Notes under the pieces: model-generated
What the model saw: only the letters and a program-made list of their open reading frames with translations
Told to the model about the DNA's origin: nothing
Databases searched by the model: none
Program-made: the position numbers and the translations under genes
Assembly (NCBI GenBank): GCA_003344405.1
Contig: NOWV01000060.1
Coordinates: 310,001-374,000, forward strand
DNA from: Trichoplax sp. H2
Lineage: Eukaryota > Placozoa > Uniplacotomia > Trichoplacea
Direction of reading: 5' to 3'
Length of the DNA: 64,000 bases
Part shown: positions 25,583 through 40,600 of the stretch, piece after piece
Position numbering within the stretch: position 1 is the first letter of the stretch
How the letters are laid out: each line of letters starts with the position of its first letter

Positions 25583-28500
25583 ATGCTGCAAGACAAGTTT
25601 AATGATCCGTCACCCGATGATAATTCTTCCCAGCAATCATACCATATGCAATTTGGCTTGGGTCGTTGTCAATTTCAATTTTGCCAATGGTTCAATAGTC
25701 CTAAATGGTTATTAGTCTTCACTAGCAGCTATATTATCATTGCAAGCATGTTGATATCAGGATTTACGGCAGTGGCAATTACTTCGCTAGAAACACGCTT
25801 TGAATTACGTAGTACAGAATCCGGAACTTTGTATAGTGCGTATGAGGTAGCCGCTGCATTCTTCGGAATTATTACTAGTTACTACGCTGGACAAGGTCAT
25901 AAAGGTCGCTATTTAGCTGCTAGTGCAGTTGTTATTAGTATAGGAGCTTTAATCTTTGCTTTACCCCATTGGATTACTAGCAATTATGTAGCCGAGGGAA
26001 CTATTGGCTCTGAGCTATGCCATTATAATGTCACAATGAACCAAAGCTCAACTAGCGTTTGTGCTAATTTAGCTTCTCCAGTTCGAGTGTTTTTATACGT
26101 ATTTCTCTTAGCACAAGCTTTAATTGGTGCTGGAAATAATATTGTATGGACAACAGGAATGGCCTATATCGACGAAAATGTCAGCCCTACGACATCATCT
26201 GTCTATGTAGGAATAATGGTAACAGTAGCAGCTATTGGCCCAGCAATTGGTTTCTTGCTGGGAGGCATTTTTCTTAACCTTTGGGTTGATTGGCCTAATC
26301 CATCACAAGGTTAGGCGTATTACCTTCATATCACAGTATGTTAGAATTATTTACGACGTAACCAACAGGTCTTAACATATAGCTATATTGCCATTGTAAA
26401 AGTATCAATTAAATTGATACGGTTAACATAGAGGTTTTACGTGATAAATAAAGTAATATGGATGGATTACCAGAGACGATAGTTAGCGTACCTGTAGTAT
26501 AATAATTCTTGTTTTACATGGTATCAATCAGTTCCCACACGATCTTTCTAGTCATTATAGATTTAACTACTTTCTGTGTGATTGGATAATTCAAAATTCT
26601 GAAATACCCTTACAGATCTAAATTACGCAAATTACATGCCGTATTGAACAAATTGATGATCCAATACGAATAGTAATTTAGAAATCGGTTACCTTCCATT
26701 TTCTACGTTATTCCATTGTTTATCGCCTTTTTGGTAACTTCTCCATTAAGTCGTACTATTTAGAGAGGCGTAAAGTAATCTCCTCTTGTAGGGCTTATAG
26801 CGATATGCCCTAAACTTTTAACTAAATCTATGCAGCTATCCGCATTGAACAGTGAGAGCCTGACAGATTTGATGATAATATTATGGTCGATCATGATAAT
26901 GTTAATCTAATAAATTAATCGCATTTTATATGATTTGAATTATGTATGATATTCAGTATTAATTTATAAGCCCCACGACATTGCAAATCTACCCACTCTC
27001 TTTTTAGAGCCCTCATTATAAAGTCATAAACTTGAACTTACGTTTTTAGCTTTTTATGAACATCTATATTCGATTAATTTGTAAAAATTTCCATAAGAAG
27101 AGTGACATTGATATAAACTCTTATAGGAATAGTGCCGACAGATCCACGATGGGTCGGTGCATGGTGGCTGGGATTCCTTGTTTGTGCAGTCGGTATGTTC
27201 ATTATATCGATTCCATTATTTGCTTATCCTCGTCATCTACCCGATTTTCAAAAACACAAACTTCAAAGACAAAAAACAACTGTTGGAAAATCCAGAGTAG
27301 ATAACGAATATGGAAATTCAATTACTGATCTTCCCAGAGCAACTAAAGAATTGATTCTTAACAAGCCGTTCATCTTTACAGTTTTAGCTGCCACAGCAGA
27401 AGCACTCGTTACGAATGGCTTTGCTCCCTTTCTACCAAAATTTATTCAGTCACAATTTTCTACTACATCATCTGGTGCAAGTTTTATCTCCGGGATTGTT
27501 GTTGTACCGGGAGCTGGAGGAGGGATGATTTTGGTAAATCCAAATATAGACGCAAATATAAATTGTAATTGAGAGTGCTCTTATCCAAAGATTCGAGTAT
27601 ACTTACGATTACGTATCTTCCTAATTTTACACTGAAGAGTAAAGATAATAAATGATTGCCAGTTGCAAGATTTAAATCATTGTTTCATTAAATAATCAAA
27701 TTTAGGGCAGTCTGCTGATGAAATATTTTAGAATGGACAAGCTAAGAGCATGCAAACTTAACGTTGTCTTTGGCTTTCTAAGTTGTATATCCTGCTTAGC
27801 TTTTCTTATTGGCTGCGATGCTATACCATTTGCTGGTGCAAATACGCCAGTTGAATCAACAATGATGTGAGGATACGATATTTTTACACGGAAATCTGCA
27901 GTACTTTCTACACTACTATATATTTCTAATTATTTTGACTTCAATTGGATTTGATAATTAGAGATAATTTGTCTTCGAAAAACTGAACAGTTTTAAGATG
28001 ATAGCTATAGGTCTGCACTTACACTTCATATTACTACTATTTTCTGTAACTTAATAGACAACCAATTCCTCAAGCAGAAGTTGGAAATATTACTAGTGAA
28101 TGCAATATCAATTGCGGATGTCTACGTGATAAATTCGACCCAATCTGTGGCATTAATGGTATTGCATACTTCTCACCGTGCCATGCCGGCTGTCAAGATA
28201 TTGACACTTCTATTCCCTTCAATCAACAGGTAGGGTGAAAAATTTACCTTTCATTTGATCTTTCAGATTTTAAAATAAATCTTAGGTACGTGTATAATAG
28301 GAACCGCAACTGGTATAAGCTGTAAGACAAATAACATCTAGGGCGATTGCAATAAATATCATCATACAGAAACTGAAAATTTTTACTTCATTTATGTTTA
28401 TAGACATTCTCGAATTGCACTTGTATATTGACTCAAAATAATGCTAATGATAGCGAGCTTGAAGTTCCGTTTGATGCTCAACGGGGCTTATGTGCGCAAA

Positions 28501-29250
28501 ACTGCAATAATTTGATTCCTTTTTTGGTCGTGTTATTTATTCAAATGATTTGCACTTATGTCAAATCAGTACCAAGTACGCAAGTTGTTTTGAGGTTAGT
28601 AATTTTCCCTTATTGCAATTGTGAGGCATGAAAATGAACTTTTGGTTTAGCTTATTAATAGCTTATATCGAAATAATCCCAATCTGGCCATACATCTTCA
28701 ATTAATGTTTAATTTTCATGATAATAGGACTGTACCTGAAAGCCAACGTTCGTTTGCGCTAGGCTTACAATGGCTACTTATCCGATTACTTGGTGATATC
28801 CCCGGACCGCTATTAATCGGCTTAATAATCGATACATCATGCAATGTATGGAACATCGAATGTGGCGAAAAGACTTCATGTTGGCTATACAATAATCGTC
28901 AAATGGGCTATCTAGTGTTCGCTTTTGTTATAATTTGCAAAGGTGCTAGCACTGTTTTTTTTGCTTTAGCTTGGTATTATTGCCGAACTGAAATTAAAAA
29001 TGAGCAGAAGGATGACGATAATATTTACGAAAAACAGCTCATGTCGAATTCAAATTTCAATAGCATGAAGAAAGCAACATTTCAAGACGTTATCAGCTAC
29101 AATAAAGAGGACTTTAATAACTTTCAGGACGTAGCCGGTTATAAATTTATTTCCCGAGAACCACATAGAGCTAAAGTTATTGCCGCATCACAGGATAACG
29201 GTATAACATCAAATCATATTAATGTGATTGTACGTGTGTCACGCTGTTAA
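25583..29250 (+). CDS. Organic anion transporting polypeptide (SLCO family), gene B
   Basis: Exons 25583-26309, 27127-27533, 27706-27866, 28058-28229, 28404-28594, 28728-29250 join to 726 residues. The layout follows gene A almost codon for codon: exons 1-4 have the same coding lengths as A (727, 407, 161 and 172 nt). The OATP signature DPRWVGAWWLGFL is at residues 248-260. Exons 4-5 encode ten Kazal-loop cysteines (ECNINCGC, PICG, SPCHAGC, NCTC, LCAQNC). The last exon is about 150 nt longer than in A, giving a longer hydrophilic C-terminal tail with no recognised motif, ending VSRC. Some exon 1 stretches are identical to A even at silent sites. Likely a plasma-membrane uptake carrier; substrate unknown. 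Confidence 0.93.
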
Positions 29251-32200
29251 TCCGGATTCTAATTGTCTATTAACTCAAAACTGGACTAAATTCCGTGGAA
29301 TTTCCACGGGTTTAGCTAGTGTATATTAATAAGATACTAATTTGCATAGCAAGTTAGATATCTACAGATAAAAAAAGAATTAAGTAGGAATCATAGTTTC
29401 ATTATCAGATTTCTAAACTGATAAAATTTATTCCTGGATTCGTTAAACTGTTTCTTAAGCTTTGCGCTAGATTTTCATTTACTGCCGCTAACATTAAAAT
29501 GTGTTACACTGCGACACCTTAGATATTTCTTATTTGCCTTTACCTCGCAGTATGCATTATGTGAGATGCATACTAATGTTCGGCATCTTATTGAGCTCTT
29601 TTGTAATTAAATTTTGCAAATATTTTTACCTTCTGTACAGACATCCAAACTATACGTCCTGTTTCTTCAATTTAATACTTGCGGATATAATTTATTGCTT
29701 CCTACTATAGTGAAATAAGGTAATCAAAGGCTCTCATCTATGGGTACAATTGCCCTATTAAGTATAGTCTGTTTTTCTTATAAAGTTACGATGAGTAACT
29801 ATCTCCTAAAATTCTACAATCATGGAGATTGTTATCTTCTACCATGATGTCTAGTATAAATTTGATTATCTTAATATTTTAACTAATACCATTTTTAATA
29901 GGACCCGTTACCTTGGATGCGCCTAGGCACACAAGTCAACGCGTCATTGGGTGGCTTTTCCTTTATTTCCATCCGAACGACAATTATAAATAACAATCCT
30001 AACATCTTTCTTCCAATATTAGCTATAGAACTTTTTTTCGTGTAATTTAATTAAGATATCCTAGAAAACTTTAACTATTTCATTTTGAATTACATTCCCT
30101 ACACAACAAGATATTTTTACGTGATTTAATGATACATTAGTGAACTTTGGGTCATTTTATTCTGAAGTGTACGCGTAGTCTCTATGCGATAACACTAAAT
30201 AGGCTAATGATTTTAATTGTAATACTTATAAGTGTTTTTCAGTACCTCTGATCGATCCTGGACCAATATTTCGTGTTATCGTAACTCTATTTATCAAATA
30301 TCATCAAAAAAGTAATTACGATGATTCTGGCGTGTATTTTTTACTGATCTACCGCAGTAAAACCTATATGTATCACTATATCTTAATTCTTTGGATGCTT
30401 TATTAGGCGTAACCTAGCATATAGGGTATAGCCAATACTGGCCTGTTAGTAAAAATTGCCATGGATAGTATTAAATTTATTAAATTGTAAAACTAGTTAA
30501 AACATCATCTCAATTTAAAAACTGCATTAAGATTATATCATATGATACAGCCCTTTATAAGTGGAATGCTGCCGTGATTTTGTGCCAAGCAAATCATACG
30601 GTACCGTACTTAGCTGTCCACCAGCATCCAAATACCTGTGTTCGATTTGCCTTTTCCCATCTACTGCTAACGATATTGTGCACTATACTGTAGCTACCAT
30701 AATGTGCACGGTATATTATGTAGCAAACCGAAGTCTAAATAAGAATTCAATGCATTCGGCCTTTACTGTACGATTGATCAATAAAATATTTAAAGATATT
30801 GTTGTTTTTTCCCCACTTCAAATCAGTATACGAATTAATTCTATTCGAAAGATGCTTAATATCTCACAAAAGGAATCACTAGCCATCATTTTTGACTTTC
30901 GTAAAGTGTAAAATTGAAATATAAGTAGATAAACTAACGTGGAACATCACCTACCGAAAACTAATATTTTTAAGGCAAATAGAAGACTAATTGAGAATCC
31001 TGTTAATTAGACATTTGTTAAAGTACAGTACGTAAATACCGTTTGTACCTTAGGGCATTTGCAATCATGGTGTCTTTACACTCAGTTTACAGTCTAAATT
31101 TTTAGCAGATTTAAAAATAGTAACCATTATTTGTATTTTTAGCTATGCAAATTAGTCACATCACATGAAGAATTTGTCAACTATGCCATATGCCTAAGGG
31201 TAAGAAGAACTGTCAGTCCAAAATTCAATCATTTGACTCGTGTCATAATACCGTACGTAACTGAAAGTGTTCTATTTTGCGTATTAAGATACATAGATCA
31301 AACTATAAATTATTTATTTACAGTGTAGCGTATAGCAGCATGCGTACTAATATGTCTAAGCCCATTTTAGTGTAAGCATAGTAGACGCTCTGTATGTATA
31401 TAGGAGGAAGCTGCCAAAAGAGCAATCCAGTCGACATACGCCATCTTCCTTGATTTTGAAACTATTTCACACAGCGATTGTTCGATATACTGTTGCTTAT
31501 TAAGCGATTTAGAACATCATTTTTCATCGTCTAGTCATTAGTAATCATTTATTAAAAAAACAAACTGGTACAAAAATGACAACAATTTTATAATAACTCA
31601 ACTAAATGCTGTAAAGCTGTAGAATGATGAAGAAAGAGATCATAAGGAGAAATTCTTTTGCGTTACGAGTATGCGACATGCAGCGGACAAGATCGAGAAT
31701 CAAATTTCCTTACGAAGGAAACCATGAGATGTGTATGGTGATAAAATTTCGAAATACTCAGTCTGAATACTAAAATGATTCAATACTTTTAATTGACTTA
31801 CAGTTCATCAATAAAGGTGAAATATTACTCTACACTTTACTAGATATTGCTATATAAATCCTTTTTCAATTATTTGTTACTATTAGTGAAGCAATACCAA
31901 AAGTGCAGTGCTATAAATTCTCATTAGCATGCTGCCTTTTAATACCAATATACGAGTGTAATAAATAAATCATATCGTAATTATATAGGTATATACCCAT
32001 AATTAAATTACATTAATTGAATTACCATAATGCATAACCCCAAGAACTAATCTTGTGTTGTAGGCATGGATGATGGGTAGATCCTGAAAATTCTTTCGCT
32101 AATAGGAATGAGCTAATTTCATTCATTGCTTTACGTCACGTAAATCACGAGATTTTTCTATTTATATATCTCTAGAAATATTGCAAAAGTGAACACGAAT

Positions 32201-33962
32201 CATTCCTTTTATATAAAATAATAGTATATCCAAAAACGAATGGATGATAGGCAGCAAATTTTGATATAAATTGCAATTTCTATGCAGTGCCTTTATCAGC
32301 GCTCTTCCTTAATTTTATCGGAAAAACTTTAATAAAAATAGTAAGTTCAGTCTATAGTATTTACTTGCTTTTGAAGTATAACTGTGGTATCCTATAATAT
32401 AATCACTAGATGTAAAACGGGTTGTAATATTTTCTGATTTACTGTTTATCACAAGGTAAAATTCGCAGTAAATTGGACTTTGGCTCTATGACTGTTAATA
32501 AAATGTACGCACTGTACATTGCAAAGCAAATAATCTTCTGATAACGTTATTCATAACAAGGATACTCAGCTATTGTTTCCATCGATATTGTAACAAGAAA
32601 AGTATTCATTTCGTGGTATAAACAGAAGTTGAATAGACGATTAATTCATTACTGTTACAGTATTATTTAGTTAATCTAACAGGAATAAGAAAATCGTCTG
32701 TTATGAAGAAAGTTTTTAGAAATAAACGGGTGAACATTATTAAAGATATTGATTTAGAGCGCCTATCGTACTTGCCGATGATATTGACCAACCCTAAATT
32801 ATTGCTGCTCTCTTCATTTAATCCTTAATCTCTCATTGCATGCGTTATAATAAAGCCTCTAGCATCTATTATTAGGTGTCAAAATACAAATTAATATATT
32901 TATTTCTTGGCTATACTCTTACTTAAGTATTTTTCTGACGTGTTTAAAAATGTTATAGATTTTAAGTAAAATCTAATGGCAATAACACCGATTTATACAG
33001 TCTCGTTTCAAATGACGAAATCTTTAAATATGATTGCAATCGAGATCAAAATTATTATAAAGCCACCAAAGTGTTAGTGCAAAGCTGAGTAAGATGACAA
33101 ATTTAAAAGAAAAAAGCAGTGAAAAACTTTTTCATTGTCGGTCGATCCTTTACATAGGATAAAGTCGACTTAACTAAGATTTGGTAAAATGTTATAGGTC
33201 ATGATGACTTAGTGCAGAATGGTTTCTCAGATCAAATATACTTACTTTAGCTATACTCTATTTCAGTACGCTGTAGTATCATACCTAATGCCCAAAAAGA
33301 ATGGCTAAAACATCTGCTAGGGTTGATCATTTGGAGTAATGTCATCATTTTCAAGGGCAATTAATATTTGAGCCAATGAAAATTTGGTGTTGAAGGATCA
33401 ACAACTCACGTCATCAACTTACGCACGGCCAACATATTGTCGCTAATTTTAAAACTTGATATTTTCTATTCAGTTTAACTTAAAATTATCGCTCAATGTA
33501 CAATACAGAGGGTTATTTTAATTAAATATGTACTATAAAAAGCTACCCTGCTGGATTACACTATAACTAAATGTTTAATAGAAACATATTTGATATGAAT
33601 TCTCTTCTTAGAAACTATAGATTGATCAAGCTGTTTCTACTTGGCTCTGTTTATCATTAGTCTTGTCATTCAATGGCTATTTTCCTTATGTTTAAGCATT
33701 AGCAGTTTAGTATAACCAAAATTAGTATAGCAAAATAAGGTTTTAGCACTTTAAAATTATTCAATAAATGCGTATACTACTCGATTATTGAAGAAAAAGA
33801 AGAGCAGTGATTAAAGACAATCTATTTCTTCTGTGATACTTGATAGTATCATCAAGTCTATCAGCTTTCTGAACAGAAAGAACTACCGCAGTATTAATCA
33901 GTTTTCACTTTTCAGCCGGAACTACTATCCTTTATGCTAGCATTTTAAAAATATTCATATCA
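29251..33962. other. Intergenic stretch between OATP genes B and C
   Basis: About 4.7 kb, AT-rich, without a supported gene. A 116-codon open frame (30561-30911) has no domain and no splice partner. Just downstream of gene B, 29293-29309 is a perfect inverted repeat (CCGTGGAA, T, TTCCACGG) that could fold in the 3' UTR. No OATP remnant seen. Confidence 0.45.
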
Positions 33963-36900
33963 ATGGATTCTAACGGACAAGTACATTCTGGAGATGATAC
34001 TATAAACTCCAATCAACTACCGCCATCGTCAATTTTATCGACTAAATGGAATGATCAAGATGTAATGTATCCAAAGGAAAATAAAATCAATCGATTTGGC
34101 TATGGTAGATTTACACCAAGTTGGCTACAATTTTTCAACCACCAACACTGGTTGCTGTTTTTCATTTGTAGTTTTATCGTTATTGCCGGTATGCAAGCGA
34201 CGGGATTCACTGGTGTCATTATTACATCGTTAGAGAAACGCTACGAATTAAGAAGCACTGAAACAGCGTTTATAGCGAGTGTTTATGAGATATCAGCAGC
34301 TATTGTTGGTACTATCGTTAGCTTTTATGCTTGTCAAGGCCATAAGCCCAAAGTTTTAGCTTATGGTGCTATTACAATGTCACTCGGAGCATTTATATTT
34401 GCCTTGCCGCATTTTATTTCAGGCGAATATTATTCCAAAGCTTCCAATCAAAATTCTGGATTGTGTTACCGGCCTGAATTGACTAATATGACAACTTCTC
34501 CTTCAGTTACTACCGATATCACCACTACTGACTTGTTGTGCAGCGCTAGTAGTGCTTTACGTAATTTCATTTATATTATCTTGATTGGACAAGTGTTAGT
34601 TGGGGCTGGTAATAATCTGCTATGGAATGTTGGCATGGCTTGTATGGATGAAAATGTTAGTCCTAATGTCTCATCTATTTATATCGCCATTATGATGGCT
34701 CTTTCAGCTCTTGGACCTGCAATTGGTTATCTTCTTGGTGGTGCTTTTATGAGAATTTATGTCGACTGGCCTGTTCGATCTCCAGGTATCTATCATATCG
34801 TTAAAACTAATTACAATGATATGCCAATTGAAATATAGCCGTAACGAAAATTCTGCAACATTTGAAGTTCTAGATTAAATGATATCAAATATTATTTAAA
34901 TTAGACTACGAGTAAATTCTAATTTCATAGTTAGTTAATGATATATTTGTAGCTTTAAGTCTATCGAGTTTAGAAGTTTACGAAAATTCTACTTCCCTCT
35001 ATTAAATTATGCGTACAAAGATGTTGATAGATATTTTATGCACTGAAATTTTTTAAAGCCTAAAATTAATAACTAGTTTATTTCTTATTGTTTAATCGTG
35101 AATTTTTAAACATAGCAGCCAGCCTAAAAATTCTCATTTAATTTATCTAATCGATACGGTGATCTTTCAGTATATAATTTTGTTGCGCCAGTATGATTCC
35201 AAAATGATATAAACTAGATATTAACACCTTAATTGAACCGCTTAAGTATGATAATACCGTAATCTTTTTCGACTAATCTACAACATGTTGCTAATTGTAC
35301 TTTATAGTAAGTCTTGTGAAATTTTTTTGTTAAAATATCGTTAACTTTGAAGATCATATTGATCCTACTTATATAGGACCATTAGTGTATGTGTTTTAGC
35401 TTTGAATTAACCTATTATTACTACTATTATAAGACATCGTATTAAGTACAGTATTTGAAACGCGTTTACATTCTCATTATTACTGCTTATTAAAATAGGT
35501 CTAATTCCTGAAGATGCTAGATGGGTTGGAGCATGGTGGCTAGGATTTATCATCACAGGCTTTTTATTACTTTTAATTTCATTACCTTTATTAGCATATC
35601 CTCCTCATTTATCAGGCTATGAAAAATATAAAGCTATGCGCTTAGCGCGAGTTGATGTTAAACCTACTGCTGACCACAATTACGGCAATAAATTGAAGGA
35701 TTTACCTCAAGCTACCAGAGATTTAATAACAAATAAGCCCTTCATTTGGTCCGTTATAGCTGCAACTTTAGAAAGTATTGCTGCTAATGGATTTGCTACT
35801 TTCTTACCCAAATTTATTGAATATCAATTTGCTTTAACATCATCTGTATCAAGTATAATTACTGGCTTAATTGTAGTGCCTGGTGCAGGTGGCGGTATGA
35901 TATTGGTGAGTTTTTATAGAGCAAATAGTTTATCAAAGTATGAATACTTACTAGTTCTAAATTTTGAACATTGCAACGATAATGATAATTGCAATTTGTT
36001 GCTATCATGAAACAGTCATGTTAAGGTTATACTCAGCTTGCACTTATACATCTAATTGATGATTTCTTATAGGGTGGATATATTGTCAAACGTTTTGGCT
36101 TTAATGGGGCTACTAGTGCTAAATTTAACACCGTTTTAAGTGTAGTAGGCACAATAGCCTGCACTTTATTTGCTCTCAGTTGTCCAACAGCTAAATTCGC
36201 TGGTGTTAACATAGCCTACCCACAATTGAATATTAATAACGGGTATGAATATATGTAATAAACTCGTTGCAAAATCGATTCGCCTTGGAAATGAAATTAC
36301 CTTCTTAGTAATAGTAGTGTTGTCAATCTTTTAATCAATACTATACAGTAGATAGTATGTGAATTATTTCAGTAAAATATTGACGATAAATATGGAGAAA
36401 ATAGCTTAATATTTTTTATGGTACACTACCGAATTTAGACGATAACTATGGTAACTCTTACTTATTAATATTTTTCCAAACAGGCTTACCCAAGGTAGCA
36501 ACATTCGCTCAGTTAACGAAACATATTTAACATCATCCTGTAATAATCAATGCCATTGCGAAAAGCAAAAATATCAACCCGTTTGTGGTGCTAACGGTAT
36601 AACATATTTTTCTCCATGTCATGCTGGCTGTGTAGTAGTAAATATGTCATTGCCAATATCGAACAGAGTAAGTGTAGAAAATTGGCTATTGGTTAATTAG
36701 ATCCTATATTTTATAATAGGCTTATGATATAATTAACCTGTCTTTCATCTATCTTTGCGTAATCAATTTTATTAGTTACTTATATGATGTAATCTATCTC
36801 ATGTTGCTTGTAGAAATATTATAATTGCAGTTGTATTATGACACCGAGCAATTATGGAAATAGTACACTACCATCTGCGATGAAAAATACCGCAATAGAA

Positions 36901-37648
36901 GGCATATGCGATCAGGAATGTTCAAATTTAGCGCCCTTCTTAATTTTACTCTTTGCAATGATGGTATTAACCTATATCAAAGCGGTACCGGCAACCGAAG
37001 TTATTTTCAGGTGAAGATTAAAAACGAAATATGCCTATTGATGGTCATTGATATTAATGAATAGTATATGATATGCTATTGCATAAATTGTTAATTTATT
37101 GTTAAGAATAATAATGCTAGATCAGTAAAATTGTACCTAAACTAAAATAAAATTTAATCTGGATCTAGGCCATAAACTGACTCTTGTTATTATCGATATA
37201 ATTATTTTGTAGATGTGTGCCAGATAGTCAAAGATCTTTTGCACTTGGCATTGAATGGCTTTTCTTGCGCTTACTTGGCAGTGTTCCTGGGCCAATCATC
37301 ATGGGTTGGATAATTGATAATTCGTGCCACGTATGGAAAATCGAATGTGGTCAAAAAAGTTCCTGTTGGTTCTACGATAACAATTTAATGAGATTTTTAA
37401 TTTTAGGCGCTGGTGTTTTCTTCAAAGGGATTGCTAGTATAGGCTATTTTATGGCTTGGTACACCTATAGCAGTAACCAAGATAATGTTAGTGATGAAGA
37501 GAATGCTATGGGACAAGATAAAAACTTAAGTATCGCTACTAACGTAACTTTAAGTACAACAGCTAGTGACAACATCTTCTCTAGTGCAGCATCAGCAGAA
37601 TTCCGCCTAAATTATGGATCACAAAAGTCTCGAGAAACAATAATCTAA
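33963..37648 (+). CDS. Organic anion transporting polypeptide (SLCO family), gene C
   Basis: Exons 33963-34785, 35499-35905, 36073-36242, 36484-36667, 36814-37010, 37213-37648 join to 738 residues. Exon 1 has a longer hydrophilic N-terminus than A or B; TM1 starts near residue 62. The signature reads DARWVGAWW (residues 280-288), with Ala in place of the usual Pro. TM6-8 are in exon 2 and TM9 in exon 3. The Kazal loop is in exons 4-5 with ten cysteines (SCNNQCHC, PVCG, SPCHAGC, NCSC, ICDQEC). TM11-12 are in exon 6. A Ser/Thr-rich tail ends RETII, which fits a class I PDZ ligand. Exon 2 has the 407-nt length and the PGAGGGMIL helix of A and B, placing C in that subgroup as its most diverged member. 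Reading past the exon 1 donor gives a short false extension to 34838. Confidence 0.93.
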
Positions 37649-40600
37649 GGAAAGATAGAATTGCTTTGCTTTCTCTTACATAGCTCAATATTTAATTACT
37701 ACCGTAGTAGTTCCTATTAAGGCGTGTTGAGGACATACGATACTGTATTATTTACAATTCTAATTTTTAATATCATGCTCATTGCGTACAGTACTTTGAT
37801 TAGTTCATAAAGTTTAATAATATAAAGAAGCAACTTTAATTATAGATTACTTTTTCGAAACTCTGTCTGAAATGGTAAATTTTATATTGTCCTTTGTACA
37901 TAGAATAGAAATTTTATTTCGAATTTGTAGGGATAATTACAACTTGATTATAAATTCGATATAAGTAGCCAGTTATAACACTTTCTTTTGAAATTGTTGT
38001 TGATAAATATCTGTTAGCATTTGTATTGTATTATTGACGGTATACGCCTTGATAGCAATCTACGGTAGGCAACTAGTAACAGTTAGAAAATGATATAAAC
38101 CCAAATATGAACTTTTAATTTATTCAAGGCTGTGCCTTGAATTTGAACTATGATTAGGTTAAATTGTCCAATTAAAAATTCTACTTCAGTAGATGCTTGT
38201 ATCTGACTCTATGTATCATACTTCGATAGATGATGTTATTCTTTACCAATCAAGGGTCATTTTTTGTAATAATATCAAGAATACATATCAGTTATCAGGC
38301 TATAATTATAGGAATGAGTTGCAGTGATTATTTTCATCGTTGGAGAAAAGTAAAAAATAGTTTAGGTTACAATTCAATAATGCAAAGTTAGTAATCTGGA
38401 TTCCTATACTAAATATATAGAACTAGATCAGAGTATGTCATAATTAAGTGGTTATCCAGCCTTTTAGATTATGTAAGACTGTATATTTCCGAATTTAATT
38501 AAAGATTGCTTTTTAGGGTTGAATTTTAGATGGCAACTAATTACAATGACAACTTTTAACAAGTTACAAGCTTTATTAGCTATATTTATTCAATATCTGT
38601 AAATTTCAACTTGGTTAATGTGAGTTATAGTGAATTTATTTTCGTTCACATTCAGCAATATCGATGCATATGCAATTAAATTCGATAAGATGAATCTAAT
38701 GGTGTATGCGAACATGCATAAAAATATGAAGCATTATTCATAGGTTGTAACATGGAAAATTTGGATATGGTCAAAAGAATAGAATTCAAATACGAGTAAT
38801 GATATTTGAAATAAAATGAATTATTCCAAAAACAGAAATAGAAGTCGCTTATTTTATTAACTATCCCTGTAGGTATTAGTCTGTCTATACTGTACAAACT
38901 TTGTTTGCAACGTGCCTTTTAAAAATTAAAAATTTCATTTTATTGTAAAGATAATAATAGGTAGTATTCTACCTATTTTAGTAACAATCTTAATGCAAGT
39001 TTATGGATGCTTGATTGTGCATCTACTCTAATAGACAATCAAATTGATTGGATTCGATGGATTCGGTCAATTAAATTGATTCTCATTTACAGATTTTTAT
39101 CACTTTATCTTTGGATTCTGGTATTGTATAGCGTTCTACGTACTGCATATCTTATACAGTTGATTTACTCAGTTATCCACCTTGACAATACAGGTATTTC
39201 TAGTAGACGTTGATATTGCACTAGTAAAATTGTTTCTTTCCGTGCATGTCGTAAAAATGGCCACTGTTGTACGAGTATGGTATGCCGTGGTACGTTGATC
39301 ACCTTCAAAATAAGAATATACAGTAATTGATCTGTTATGCAGCACGTAGCAGTGTACTGCACGAATGCGTTTTGAAAAGCTAGTAGATTTTGCTGGTGTA
39401 GCGCAGAGATCTTCATTTACTATTTTCATATCCCAACTCCGGAGAAATTTCAAGCTGATGGTGAAACAATTTGTTAATCAATTTTTCATGTTTCTGAATC
39501 TCCCTCCACATGCTGTACTGCCTGTCGTGGTCAGGTCTAGTCGTGGAGTATCGTACTGTAATAACAGTAGCGAATTGTGGTTTTGTTACAGTACTGTACA
39601 AGTGTACATGCAGTGTCCATCCGGGCTCACGCTCTGCGATATGACGTCATCTGCTACATTCGATACAACAATTTTGCGATCAATTTGTAGCAAATTGATC
39701 GCAATTTATTTGTGCTGCGCTGTACCATAAAGTCTGCTGTTGAGCGGGTTGGAACCTTTAGTCCTGCCAACGCTAATTGAGTTTATTTAACAAGTCGATA
39801 CCGCCATTGATTTACAACGACCGCAAGGCTTAGTTGTGGGACATTTAACCCTGATAATATCCACCGTATTGAAGGGTTTGTTGACTCAACCCGCCCAACC
39901 ATGGTCTGACTGTACACAACAGTACAGTCGAAGTAGTCTACGCGGGGACTTGTAATAAGACGACAGTAATGTATAGTATCCAGTAGTCCATTTGCAAAAC
40001 TTTTTGCACATCGCAATGACCTTTTAGTGACAGCGAATGAGAGGTCATTATGCTAAGATGCAGCTGCAAAAATCCGGTTGAGATCAATTTCCATTGGGTC
40101 CTAACGATAGAATCAGACCTACCCTTTCTTCCGTAGTTTGAACCATCCTGAATACTTGATGGCCTAATGACTGTATTGGTAGAGAGCTTTAAATGTGATA
40201 TCTCCTACCAACGTCAAACGAGCCCGTAACTTCTCTATCTTGGATTCCTCCAGCACTCCCTGCTCCATTCTAGGACTACTGTAACAGTCAGCAATGCTAC
40301 CCTACTATAGCTACCACAGAAATTAGAATAAAACAATCAACAACACTTCTAGACTACTGTATATATAGTAAATTCGGAATAATTATACAGTAATTATGCT
40401 AGAAGTTCATGGCCAGAAACCTACTGGGAAAATTGACATGCAGTCAAAGCATCGAGCATGCGTACTCTCTATCATTCATCGACCGGATTCAGGTATACGG
40501 AAAGGACATTCCGACCACCTCAACTCTTGAAACGCACTCCCATGCTAAGGCATACTGTACAAAAGGGGATAGTACGCAGGCCTAGTACCGTTTCCCCCCC

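Noticed and set aside
30561-30911. 116-codon open frame between genes B and C
   Set aside because: No recognisable domain and no supporting splice sites; low-complexity surroundings.
39365-39730. 121-codon open frame in the less AT-rich island
   Set aside because: Overlapped by open frames on the minus strand and crosses the hairpin; no domain seen. The island itself is kept as a finding.
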